From: Rossellomorea sp. y25
Lineage (GTDB): Bacteria; Bacillota; Bacilli; Bacillales; Bacillaceae_B
Assembly: GCF_038049935.1 (NCBI RefSeq)
Contig: NZ_CP145886.1
Span: forward strand, 1,744,501 to 1,808,500
Length of the DNA stretch: 64,000 nucleotides
Direction of reading: 5' to 3'
Position 1 is the stretch's first letter, and every line of letters begins with the position of its first letter. Under the pieces are notes generated by a model. That model was not told the DNA's origin. It did not search any database and saw nothing but the letters and a program-made list of their open reading frames with translations. A program made the translations under genes and the position numbers. Of the stretch, positions 34,568 to 42,792 are shown one piece after another.

Positions 34568-36661
34568 ATGAAATCGACTAACAATAACAATACCATTGGA
34601 CAAGGTCAAGAGGTGCTTGACACTGTTTTGAAAGAACTAATTTTAGATCATATTCATGATATGATTTTCATTATGAAGGTTGAGGAGGGACCTGCTTTCA
34701 GGTACCTATACATAAATGAATCAGCTAGAAGGTACACGTCCATTCAACATGAGGATATGGGACGCTTATTGGAGGAAGTAGTTTCATTTGAGACGGCTAC
34801 TGACATACAGAAGAAATACATTGAACTTGTGCAATCAGGAGAGAGCATTATCTATCAGGATACGTTTTTCCTTTCGAATGGAAGTCAAGTTGTAAATGAA
34901 TCGATTCTTACACCTATCAAGAATCGATATGAAAAAGTAGAGTACGTTGTTTCCATTACAAGAGATATTTCTTCGTCCATTGCAGAGAAGAAGAAATTAG
35001 AAAAAGCGAAAGAACGATACAAATCCATTATTGAACATAATCTGGATGCCATATTTATTCTGGACTCCCATGGGTTCATAAAAGAGTCTAACGGAGCAGG
35101 ATGCACATTAACCGGCTATTTGAAAGAAACCCTTGTAAACATGAGTATCTATGATTTGTTTCATTCTCAAAATGAGTACACCCTAACCGAGTCACTTACT
35201 CAAGCTTTGAAGGGAACGCCCTCTTCCATTGTTAATTGTCTTCTTCTAAACGAAGCAGGAGAAAAGAAGATCACTCAGCTAAAAATGATCCCCATCGTAG
35301 TAGAAGAAAAGTGTGATGGTTGTTATATTATCGTGAAGGATATAACCAAGCACCATGAACAGAATGAAATGATTCATTATATGGCTCTACATGATCAATT
35401 AACTGGTCTTTGGAACAGGAAAGCACTGGATGATCATGTTCCTTTAATCATTCATAATATGGAAGAAAGAGGTATAGAGCTCTCGCTTTTATACTTGGAC
35501 TTAGATCGGTTTAAATTTGTAAATGACACCCTTGGTTTAAAGGGGGGCGACCGGTTTCTCCAAAAGATCACAGAACGTTTGGTAACTCTTACGAATGAAG
35601 AATGTTTATTGTACAGGCAAGGCGGTGATGAATTTATCTATCTGTTGAAGAATAGTAATTTTGAAGATACCAAGACGAAGGCGAAGGAAATCTTAGCGCT
35701 GTTCAAAGATCCTTTTACTATTGATGAGCAGGAGTTTTATATCTCTCCTTCGATTGGAATCAGCCGTTATCCTGCAGATGGATATGATTCTAATTCACTC
35801 ATTCAAAAAGCTGCTCAAGCTCTCTTTGAAGTAAAAGAAAAAGGAAGAGCTCATTATCGCTTCTATCAAACGCATATGAAATCAAGCTTTCCTAATTATA
35901 TCATTATGGAATCCCACTTACGAAAAGCCATTCAAAAGGGTGAGTTGTACGTCCATTATCAACCACAGGTGAATTTATCGACCGGTGCGATTGATAGCTT
36001 CGAAGCGTTAATTCGCTGGAACAACCGCAAATTTGGGTTTGTATCACCGGCACAGTTCATTCCCTTGGCAGAAGAAACAGGTTTGATTGATCAGATTGGC
36101 GAATGGGTAATGGAGCAAGTATGTTTACAATTGCAAAAATGGAGGAAAAAAGGTTACAGGACAGTGCGTGTGGCCATCAATATTTCGCCTAAGCAATTTC
36201 TGCAGGAGCAATTAGTGGATAGAATTGATTTCTATTTATCAACGTATAATATTCCTGCTTCATGCATAGAAATTGAAATTACGGAGGGAGCCATGCAAGA
36301 CACTCAACAAACATTGAAAATGCTGAAAAAGCTTAAAAATCTGGGTGTGTACATTTCTGTTGACGATTTTGGAACAGGATATTCTTCACTTCATTATTTG
36401 AAACGATTTCCAATCGACATATTAAAGATCGACCAATCCTTTGTGAGAGAAATTGGAATGAATCAGAAGGACTCTGCCATAACGACTACTATCATCCATC
36501 TTGCACATAGCCTGGGGCTTGAAGTGATTGCTGAAGGTGTAGAAAGTGAGGGGCAAGTCGAATTTCTTAAAGAGGCGAACTGCCAAAAAGCTCAAGGCTA
36601 CTTCTTTAGTAAACCGATTTGCCCGAAGGAAATCGAGGAACAGCAATTTGTTCTTATGTAA
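34568..36661 (+). CDS. PAS-PAS-GGDEF-EAL cyclic-di-GMP enzyme
   Basis: The 697-residue cytosolic protein has two PAS-like domains (about 20-140 and 145-270), a GGDEF domain (about 275-435) with intact GGDEF at 352-356, and an EAL domain (about 445-690). In the EAL domain E479-A480-L481 and DDFGTGYSSLHYLKRFPIDILK are intact. Both diguanylate cyclase and phosphodiesterase activity are therefore possible; the I-site RxxD is not obvious. No membrane segment is seen, so its sensory input is cytoplasmic. The gene is monocistronic. Confidence 0.93.
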   Translation: MKSTNNNNTIGQGQEVLDTVLKELILDHIHDMIFIMKVEEGPAFRYLYINESARRYTSIQHEDMGRLLEEVVSFETATDIQKKYIELVQSGESIIYQDTFFLSNGSQVVNESILTPIKNRYEKVEYVVSITRDISSSIAEKKKLEKAKERYKSIIEHNLDAIFILDSHGFIKESNGAGCTLTGYLKETLVNMSIYDLFHSQNEYTLTESLTQALKGTPSSIVNCLLLNEAGEKKITQLKMIPIVVEEKCDGCYIIVKDITKHHEQNEMIHYMALHDQLTGLWNRKALDDHVPLIIHNMEERGIELSLLYLDLDRFKFVNDTLGLKGGDRFLQKITERLVTLTNEECLLYRQGGDEFIYLLKNSNFEDTKTKAKEILALFKDPFTIDEQEFYISPSIGISRYPADGYDSNSLIQKAAQALFEVKEKGRAHYRFYQTHMKSSFPNYIIMESHLRKAIQKGELYVHYQPQVNLSTGAIDSFEALIRWNNRKFGFVSPAQFIPLAEETGLIDQIGEWVMEQVCLQLQKWRKKGYRTVRVAINISPKQFLQEQLVDRIDFYLSTYNIPASCIEIEITEGAMQDTQQTLKMLKKLKNLGVYISVDDFGTGYSSLHYLKRFPIDILKIDQSFVREIGMNQKDSAITTTIIHLAHSLGLEVIAEGVESEGQVEFLKEANCQKAQGYFFSKPICPKEIEEQQFVLM

Positions 36662-36870
36662 TGTTCCTCCCCTAATTACTTGAAGCAGCCTTGAAGATAC
36701 ATTTTATGTTCATACTTTTTAACGTTCGCCCGGCAAATGCAATGAAATGTTTGACAGAGTAGTTCCTATGACTTATTTTAAAGTGAGGAGAGTAAAAGAT
36801 TCATAGACTTGAAGCAAAATCGCAGCCGAAGTGAATCAGAGTTCCGAATGCTATATGAAGGAGTGGGATT

Positions 36871-37089
36871 ATGAAAAAGACAAAAAGTATGGAAATCCTA
36901 TTTCTCCCTACCGATAGAGGAACGGTTAAAGTATATGTATATGGCTTTAAATCTCCTCGATCTTTAGGCCAGGTAGTTGTTTCATATAATAATGTTTCGA
37001 TTGAAGCAAAAGGATATAAGAGAAATAAAACCATTATCAAGGCGTTGGCGCAATTACACGAAACCATTGTTAACAATCCGGATGGTTGA
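36871..37089 (+). CDS. Conserved hypothetical small protein
   Basis: I do not recognise this 72-residue protein. It has a beta-rich N-terminal half (MEILFLPTDRGTVKVYVYGF) and a helical C-terminus (NKTIIKALAQLHETIVNN). GAAGGAG lies about 8 bp before ATG 36871 and a strong terminator follows, so it is a real gene. Confidence 0.7.
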   Translation: MKKTKSMEILFLPTDRGTVKVYVYGFKSPRSLGQVVVSYNNVSIEAKGYKRNKTIIKALAQLHETIVNNPDG

Positions 37090-37095
37090 TTTTTC

Positions 37096-37145
37096 AGACT
37101 GATTTTTAAGAAAAGGATATTTTCTTAAAAATCAGTCTTTTTTTA
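37096..37145 (+). terminator. Very strong terminator
   Basis: 19-bp perfect arms starting AGACTGATTTTTAAG, 5-base loop, then seven T. Confidence 0.92.
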
Positions 37146-37225
37146 TCATTTAAAATGGTTGCAACACAACTCTATATGATAAAATTGTGAGTGAACATTC
37201 ATTCATTAATAAGGGGGAGTTACAT

Positions 37226-37993
37226 ATGGGAGAACAACAAGTTGTGATTGTAACAGGCGGTTCAAATGGTATGGGGAAATATATGGCGAAGCACTTTGTA
37301 GAGTCTGGCGCAAGCGTCGTCGTAACAGGGAGAAATGAAGAACGACTTCAATCGGTGAAGGAAGAGTTTTCGTCTCTTAGTGGAAACATTGAAGTATTTC
37401 AAATGGATGTAAGGGAACAAGACCACGTAAAGGCGATGGTTGAATTTACGGCAGAGAAATTCGGCAAAATTGATGTACTCATTAACAATGCAGCAGGAAA
37501 TTTTATATGTCCGGCGGAAAAGCTTACTCCAAATGGTTGGAAATCTGTTATTGATATCGTTTTAAATGGAACGTTTCTTTGCTCACATGCTGTAGGGAAC
37601 TATTGGATTGAGCACAAACAAAAGGGATCCATCATTAATATGGTTGCCACTTACGCTTGGAACGCGGGTGCAGGTGTGGCTCATTCAGCTGCAGCAAAAG
37701 CAGGAGTCTTATCGTTAACGCGCACACTTGCCGTCGAGTGGGGCCATAAATACGGTATTCGTACAAATGCCATTGCACCAGGACCAATTGAAAGAACGGG
37801 TGGAGCCGAGAAGCTTTGGATTTCAGAAGAGGCAGCAATAAGAACAATTGACAGCGTCCCATTAAAACGATTAGGAACACCGGAAGAAATTGCCGGCCTT
37901 GCTTATTTTATTGCGTCAGATCAAGCGGCGTATATAAACGGAGAATGCATTACAATGGATGGAGGCCAATGGCTTAATCAATTTCCATTCTAA
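37226..37993 (+). CDS. fadH: 2,4-dienoyl-CoA reductase-like SDR (YkuF/FadH)
   Basis: The 255-residue SDR has TGGSNGMG at the nucleotide site and NNAAGNF in place of NNAG. The usual YxxxK is replaced by HSAAAK, as in the dienoyl-CoA reductase branch where lysine and a differently placed residue act. It should reduce conjugated double bonds of unsaturated acyl-CoAs during beta-oxidation. ATG 37226 follows AAGGGGGAG; the GTG at 37187 has no site. B. subtilis has its orthologue upstream of ykuI. Confidence 0.85.
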   Translation: MGEQQVVIVTGGSNGMGKYMAKHFVESGASVVVTGRNEERLQSVKEEFSSLSGNIEVFQMDVREQDHVKAMVEFTAEKFGKIDVLINNAAGNFICPAEKLTPNGWKSVIDIVLNGTFLCSHAVGNYWIEHKQKGSIINMVATYAWNAGAGVAHSAAAKAGVLSLTRTLAVEWGHKYGIRTNAIAPGPIERTGGAEKLWISEEAAIRTIDSVPLKRLGTPEEIAGLAYFIASDQAAYINGECITMDGGQWLNQFPF

Positions 37994-38013
37994 TATAAGC
38001 AGGAACAAAGGAT

Positions 38014-38062
38014 TAAAGCTTTCCCCATATGTCAACACGACATGGCAGGGAAAGCTTTTTTG
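38014..38062 (+). terminator. Terminator of fadH
   Basis: AAAGCTTTCCCC and GGGAAAGCTTTTTTG arms around a long loop. Confidence 0.75.
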
Positions 38063-38139
38063 TTTATGTCTTTTCAATTCCACTGTATAGTTGTGTTATA
38101 ATTATGCAAAAAAACTTGAGTTATGGTGGGGGAGTGCGC

Positions 38140-39363
38140 ATGGACGCATTAGAAGTATTAACCAATATAGAAAAAGTGATTCCGTACTTTCAACCAATTT
38201 TCAGTGCGGATGAACATAAAATTATCGGATACGAAGTATTAGGTAGAATGGAAGTCGATGAAGGGGTCATTGAGAGTCTCGGACCGTTCTTTGGAGATGA
38301 AGAGATACCGGATGAATATAAAATGGAAGTGGATGAACGTGTAACCAGACTGGCTTTAAGTAAGTTTGTACATGAGAAACAGGAGGGATACATCTTTTTA
38401 AACCGGGATGCAAGACTATTGATGCTTGATCACGGGGAATCTTTTCTGGAGCTCCTTCAAGAGTACGAAAAAAAGGGTTTGGATTTAAACAGGACAGTGA
38501 TTGAGCTTTCTGAAAAAACGTTCGTCGGAGACTTCGATCAGCTTGTTCATCTGCTGCTGTATTACAAAACATACGGAATTAAAATTGCGATCGATAATGT
38601 TGGAGGTAATAGTGGTCAGTTGGATCGACTATCGCAATTCTCACCGGATATATTAAAGGTGGATTTATTCCAACTTCGAAATGATGCTGGTAATAAAGTC
38701 TACAAAGATATATTGTACAGTTTGTCAATGCTGGCCAGAAAAATCGGAGCCTCCCTCTTATTCGAGAATATCGAAATCAACTTTCAACTGCAGTTTGCCT
38801 GGTTGAATGGCGGCCGTTATTATCAAGGATTTTACCTGCAGCGCCCGTCAGCCTCATTTTTGAAACCCGATCTTCTAAAAGAAAAGCTGAAGGAAAAATG
38901 CCAGGACTATATTCGATATGAGAAGAAGCATCTTGAAGCAGGATTTGAATTCGCAGATGTCCTGCACAAAGAAATCAGTCAAAATCTGATTATGATAAAA
39001 AAACAATGCACAGAATTCGATGACGTACTCTTTGAGTTAGGAAAGAATTTTACCGATAAATGCTTCAGGCTATACATTTGTGATGAAAATGGCTTCCAAG
39101 TGACTAGTAACGTTGTTAAAGATGAACATAAATGGAAGATTGAACCAAGGTACAAAGGGAAGAACTGGAGCTGGCGCCCGTACTTTCTGGAAAATATCAT
39201 TCGTATGAGGATCAATAAGAAAGGTTTATTATCTGATATATACAGCGATATCGATTCAGGAGAATCCATTCGTACGTATTCCTTTCCATTTGGCAATGGC
39301 TTGTATTTATTTATGGATCTTTCTTATGAATTCTTATTTGAGGAGGATGGTTTACTCTTTTAA
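38140..39363 (+). CDS. ykuI: EAL-type c-di-GMP binding protein YkuI
   Basis: The 407-residue protein matches B. subtilis YkuI in length and sequence: N-terminal EAL-like domain (about 1-250) and C-terminal PAS-like YkuI_C domain (about 280-405, KNWSWRPYFLENI). The signature triplet is EVL (GYEVLGRM), not EAL. The B. subtilis protein binds c-di-GMP but is not known to cleave it well. ATG 38140 follows GGGGGAG. It lies 3.5 kb from a full GGDEF-EAL enzyme. Confidence 0.9.
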   Translation: MDALEVLTNIEKVIPYFQPIFSADEHKIIGYEVLGRMEVDEGVIESLGPFFGDEEIPDEYKMEVDERVTRLALSKFVHEKQEGYIFLNRDARLLMLDHGESFLELLQEYEKKGLDLNRTVIELSEKTFVGDFDQLVHLLLYYKTYGIKIAIDNVGGNSGQLDRLSQFSPDILKVDLFQLRNDAGNKVYKDILYSLSMLARKIGASLLFENIEINFQLQFAWLNGGRYYQGFYLQRPSASFLKPDLLKEKLKEKCQDYIRYEKKHLEAGFEFADVLHKEISQNLIMIKKQCTEFDDVLFELGKNFTDKCFRLYICDENGFQVTSNVVKDEHKWKIEPRYKGKNWSWRPYFLENIIRMRINKKGLLSDIYSDIDSGESIRTYSFPFGNGLYLFMDLSYEFLFEEDGLLF

Positions 39364-39390
39364 TTACCTGTTTGTTCAGTCTGCCCTTTT

Positions 39391-39466
39391 CTTGATGTCC
39401 AGCTACAGGGCTTAGAGGATCGAGGTCATAAGATGAGCCTCTGAACAAAGCCCTTCCGCTTTTCTT
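39391..39466. repeat. Bacillus-type intergenic repeat (CTTGATGTCCAGCTACAGGG family)
   Basis: The unit runs from CTTGATGTCCAGC to AAGCCCTTCCGCTTTTCTT, with AGGGCTT/AAGCCCT arms. Similar TGTCCAGCTNCAG...CTTCCGCTTTTC units recur between genes in many Bacillaceae genomes, from memory. Only one copy is in this window. Confidence 0.6.
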
Positions 39467-39527
39467 GTATAGCCTACTCTTTATAGGACAAATTATTCTT
39501 AAGGACATATTGTAAGGAGGGGCTATG

Positions 39528-39767
39528 ATGAGTATATATATGATTGTGCTTTCCCTGATTGTTATAGGGATAGCCGGTTATTCGTTAGTGTATACCTTTA
39601 AACTTGCTGGACAGGAGAAGCGGCTGAAGGGTGAATATGACACAGATATACCGGATGTTGTCAAGGAGCACCCTTATATTCGGAATCCTATTTTCGTGTC
39701 TATATTGATTGCAACCATTTTAATTACACTGTTTATTATATATTGGTCCGTTCGCTATTTATCTTAA
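39528..39767 (+). CDS. Small two-span membrane protein
   Basis: The 79-residue protein has two hydrophobic segments (IYMIVLSLIVIGIAGYSLVY and FVSILIATILITLFIIYW) with a charged loop of about 30 residues (GQEKRLKGEYDTDIPDVVKEHPYIRNP). I do not recognise a family. AAGGAGG at 39514-39520 is best spaced for ATG 39528; ATG 39525 is possible. Confidence 0.7.
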   Translation: MSIYMIVLSLIVIGIAGYSLVYTFKLAGQEKRLKGEYDTDIPDVVKEHPYIRNPIFVSILIATILITLFIIYWSVRYLS

Positions 39768-39773
39768 GTAAGA

Positions 39774-39807
39774 GGGTGCCGCATGTTATCATGCGGCATC
39801 CTTTTTT
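39774..39807 (+). terminator. Terminator of the two-span gene
   Basis: GGGTGCCGCATG-TTAT-CATGCGGCATCC followed by TTTTTT. Confidence 0.88.
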
Positions 39808-39978
39808 GGTTAAATGTACCATTGATTTTTGTGTTTGATTGTCACATATAGGGGGAAATTTACAACCAAACCAAAATATATGTCAATCCTTGTTAGGATT
39901 TAACGAACAATTGATAACCTATCGACAATTTTCCATTGCTACAATATTTTTAACAAGCATATTAAGGAGGGAAAGCAT

Positions 39979-40479
39979 ATGGAAAAGAAAAAATTATGGC
40001 TATTATTTCTTATTTTAGGGCTCGTTACAGCGGCATGTGGACAAGTCAGTCAAACCCAAGCCTCAGAATTTTCTGAAGAAAACGCATTATCTCTTGTAGA
40101 AAATGCCTTTCATACCCAAGTATCATTGAGTGAAAAACCACAATCTAAGAAACAGATTAATGAAAAGTTGTCACAGTACTTTACAAAGGATCTTACAGAA
40201 AACTTCATCCGTGAGAATGTGTATGAAGTAGAGGGTGGTTATATCACATTTGGATCTGACTTTGCACCACACTATATTCCTTTTTTTAAGTATGATGATT
40301 CTACTAAGGTAGAATACATAGATGGAAAATGGTATGTCTGGGAAGAACGAACAGGTGAGGAAGAAGGGCCTGTATCAACGGATTCCGGTGTAGAGGCTGT
40401 CGTGGTTAATGAAGAAGAAGGTTCATGGAAGGTTTCATCCATTACATACGTATTACCGGAAAAGCTTCAAACCGAATAA
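39979..40479 (+). CDS. Lipoprotein resembling IseA/DUF3993
   Basis: The 166-residue exported lipoprotein has the lipobox LVTAAC with the modified cysteine at residue 21. The mature part (ALSLVENAF, LSQYFTKDLTENFI, FKYDDSTKVEYIDGKWYVWEE) recalls DUF3993, the family of B. subtilis IseA, an inhibitor of DL-endopeptidases. IseA itself is secreted, so the lipid anchor is a difference. The likeness is moderate. AAGGAGG precedes ATG 39979. Confidence 0.6.
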   Translation: MEKKKLWLLFLILGLVTAACGQVSQTQASEFSEENALSLVENAFHTQVSLSEKPQSKKQINEKLSQYFTKDLTENFIRENVYEVEGGYITFGSDFAPHYIPFFKYDDSTKVEYIDGKWYVWEERTGEEEGPVSTDSGVEAVVVNEEEGSWKVSSITYVLPEKLQTE

Positions 40480-40482
40480 ATA

Positions 40483-40518
40483 AAAAAGTTGGCCATAAGA
40501 GAATGGCCAACTTTTTTT
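40483..40518. terminator. Bidirectional terminator
   Basis: AAAAAAGTTGGCCAT-AAGAGA-ATGGCCAACTTTTTTT lies between convergent genes. Confidence 0.9.
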
Positions 40519-40539
40519 GTTGATGAATAATCTAAATGC

Positions 40540-40773
40540 CTATTTGTTTAAAGCTGCAGTCAGGGCTTCAAGATTAAATCCTGTTATTACCTCAGAGTCC
40601 ACTGTGATGGTTGGGGTGGAATAAGATTTCAGCTCTTTCACAAGATAATTTCTTGCTTGTTCATTTTGTTTGATATCGATTTCTTTGTAGTCAACATTGT
40701 GTTCTTTCAGAAACATTTTGACTACTTCACAAGGGGGGCATTCTGGTTGAGAGTATAAAGTGACAACTTTCAT
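40540..40773 (-). CDS. Glutaredoxin/thioredoxin-like small redox protein
   Basis: The 77-residue protein has a single thioredoxin-fold with the active site QPECPPCEVVK (CPPC at residues 11-14) and the cis-proline loop YSTPTI (about 53). It resembles NrdH/YtnI-type glutaredoxins and could use thioredoxin reductase or bacillithiol. Its ATG overlaps the stop of the upstream hydrolase gene by 4 bp, so the two are coupled. Confidence 0.85.
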   Translation of the reverse strand: MKVVTLYSQPECPPCEVVKMFLKEHNVDYKEIDIKQNEQARNYLVKELKSYSTPTITVDSEVITGFNLEALTAALNK

Positions 40774-41726
40774 GATGTTTCTTCTCCTTTGCTTTGCCTT
40801 ATGAAATAATCTACGATTCCCATTGCAGATACATTCATATCAAGCTTTAATAATTTGAAAATCGGATTGGCCTGATCAACGCCTCTTTGGATCATTTTAC
40901 TCTTCGTTAGTTCAAAAAGTACAGAAGTTATCGTTTTTACGTTCTCTTCAACTGTTTCAACGGAAGAGAACTGTTCCTTACTTTTTTCCATGAAAAGGTC
41001 AAGCCATTTTTCTACTTCCCCTAATGCAAATGATACTTCTTCAGTGACACCATAATGGCCAAAATACAAACGATCCAGCTGTAATTCCTTGTACAAACGA
41101 ATGGAATCCTTCATTCGTTCAGGACTAAATTGGTTGGGGGAAGTGGAAGGGAAGTAAAAGTGCTTTGACCCAACAGTATACTGGATGCCGCATGTGTCCC
41201 CGGTGAACATCCCATTTGAAACAGAATCAAAGATGCTAAAATGGTGATTTGCATGACCAGGAGTGTCCAAAAACGTTAATGTACAGCTTTCGCTCAGTTC
41301 CAGCTTTTCTTCATGTCCCATCACAATTATTCGTTCTTCAGGAATTGGCACAATCGGGTGAAAAAGCTCATCGAATTTTTCTCCATATACTGCTCTTGCT
41401 CCTCGGATCAAGCGTGTCGGGTCAACTAGGTGCCGCCTCGCTTTCGGGTGAACGATGACCTTTGCGTTAGGGCATTCTTTCAGAAAAAGACCTGCACCTC
41501 CCGCATGATCAAGATGGATATGAGTTAAAATTATGTATTGAATATCTTCAAGATTAATGTTTAACTTAGAGAGACCTTTTTTTAGGTGAGGTATAGAAGG
41601 ACTGGCAGACGTTTCGATAATGGTAAGGGACTCTTCGTTTATTATATAACTTCCTGTACGTTCCTGTAATGACAGATCCATTAGATCAACTAAGGATATT
41701 CGAGAATCTATACGATAAATACTCAT
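40770..41726 (-). CDS. Metallo-beta-lactamase fold hydrolase
   Basis: The 318-residue enzyme has the metal motif LTHIHLDHAGGAG (HxHxDH, about residue 66), the later histidine in TPGHANHHFS (about 155), the bridging aspartate in FTGDTCG, and a terminal histidine in YFGHYG (about 235). An extra helical C-terminal domain (about 250-318) is present. The coupled glutaredoxin suggests a thiol-related substrate, such as a thioester or persulfide, but this is inference. Confidence 0.82.
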   Translation of the reverse strand: MSIYRIDSRISLVDLMDLSLQERTGSYIINEESLTIIETSASPSIPHLKKGLSKLNINLEDIQYIILTHIHLDHAGGAGLFLKECPNAKVIVHPKARRHLVDPTRLIRGARAVYGEKFDELFHPIVPIPEERIIVMGHEEKLELSESCTLTFLDTPGHANHHFSIFDSVSNGMFTGDTCGIQYTVGSKHFYFPSTSPNQFSPERMKDSIRLYKELQLDRLYFGHYGVTEEVSFALGEVEKWLDLFMEKSKEQFSSVETVEENVKTITSVLFELTKSKMIQRGVDQANPIFKLLKLDMNVSAMGIVDYFIRQSKGEETS

Positions 41727-41880
41727 CCAATCAATCCTTTCCGGGGAGAATATATTTCTACCCTTTCATTATAAAGGAATTTATGTAGAAAAAGGACAAA
41801 ACATTAGATTTAACAGGATAGAATCTGGTACAATGCAAAAGCTATGACCAAGAATTAGAACAGGAAAGGAGAGACCAATA

Positions 41881-42126
41881 ATGTCTCAGCTTCTTGGAAT
41901 TATACAAAGATTAAAATCATTACAAGAACAAGGTGAACAAGGGGAAACTCAACAACGATTTTTCGAATACAATGGAAAGAAAATTTGTGAGGTAAAGTAT
42001 TTACCGAAGCAAGATACATTCGAAATTGAAGTCATGAATGAAAAAGGAAGCAGTTTTCCTTTCGATAACATAGACATTACAGCGATTGAAATTTTTGAAC
42101 TTCTACAAGAAGCTCAACAAGATTAA
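41881..42126 (+). CDS. ykuJ: YkuJ-like DUF1797 protein
   Basis: The 81-residue protein (MSQLLGIIQRLKSLQEQGE..., RFFEYNGKKICEVKYLPKQDTFEIEV) matches YkuJ of B. subtilis in size, sequence and location. It is a small alpha-beta protein of unknown function. GGAAAGGAG precedes the ATG. ykuK, which follows in B. subtilis, is absent. Confidence 0.88.
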   Translation: MSQLLGIIQRLKSLQEQGEQGETQQRFFEYNGKKICEVKYLPKQDTFEIEVMNEKGSSFPFDNIDITAIEIFELLQEAQQD

Positions 42127-42132
42127 TGCACT

Positions 42133-42163
42133 AAAGAGGTAACCATTTGGTTATCTTTTTTAG
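42133..42163 (+). terminator. Terminator of ykuJ
   Basis: AAAGAGGTAACC-ATTT-GGTTATCTTTTTTAG. Confidence 0.75.
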
Positions 42164-42283
42164 TCTTTAATTCAATCGTCAAAACATACTTTTTTGTTTC
42201 GATATGTTAAGATGGTTAGTGTCCTCTTCTTTTATTTATAGATGGGCACGCAAATTCTTATTTTTTAAAATGAGGGGTTATAC

Positions 42284-42724
42284 ATGATTTCATTGAGTAG
42301 CAAGGAGTTATTAGAAACGAATATTAAAGATTTCATTATTCCTTCTGAGAAGGTGGCTCATGTTCAAGTGGGGAATTCCCTGGAGCATGCGTTACTATTA
42401 CTCACTAAGAGTGGTTACTCAGCCATCCCTGTGCTTGATCCGACATTTCGCTTTCAGGGCTTGATTAGTTCAAGTTTAATTACCGATTCCATTCTTGGTC
42501 TCGAGCGTTTTGAGTTTGAACAACTTGAAGCAAAGAAGGTAGAGGAAGTCATGACAACTGAATTTCCCATTGTATCCTTACAATCGGATTTTAAGAAAGC
42601 ACTTGAGCTTTTAGTGGACCATCCATTCCTATGCGTGGTTTCTGATGACGGATACTTTGAAGGGATCATGACAAGGAGAGTTGTGTTAAAGCAGCTTCAA
42701 CGACAACTGTTTAAAAGGGATTAA
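42284..42724 (+). CDS. ykuL: CBS-domain protein YkuL
   Basis: The 146-residue protein is made of two CBS motifs (about 20-75 and 85-140): SGYSAIPVLDPTFRFQGLIS and MTTEFPIVSLQSDFKKALELL, followed by FLCVVSDDGYFEGIMTRR. In B. subtilis YkuL (DarB) binds c-di-AMP and regulates other proteins. The orthologous position upstream of ccpC supports the name. GAGGGG precedes the ATG. Confidence 0.88.
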   Translation: MISLSSKELLETNIKDFIIPSEKVAHVQVGNSLEHALLLLTKSGYSAIPVLDPTFRFQGLISSSLITDSILGLERFEFEQLEAKKVEEVMTTEFPIVSLQSDFKKALELLVDHPFLCVVSDDGYFEGIMTRRVVLKQLQRQLFKRD

Positions 42725-42757
42725 ACCCTTCATGATAGTTACATAATGTTAAGATCA

Positions 42758-42792
42758 TATAGGATGGCATATTTGTCATCCTCTTTATTTTA
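42758..42792 (+). terminator. Terminator of ykuL, interrupted by the element insertion
   Basis: AGGATG-GCATATTTGT-CATCCT followed by CTTTATTTTA. The T-tract is the target site of the second mobile element copy. Confidence 0.6.
42785..42792. repeat. 8-bp target site duplication, left side of right element copy
   Basis: TTATTTTA directly before the element end at 42793, identical to 43311-43318. Confidence 0.7.

Noticed and set aside
38267..38572. 101-codon minus-strand frame inside ykuI
   Set aside because: Antisense shadow of a recognised protein with no start signal.
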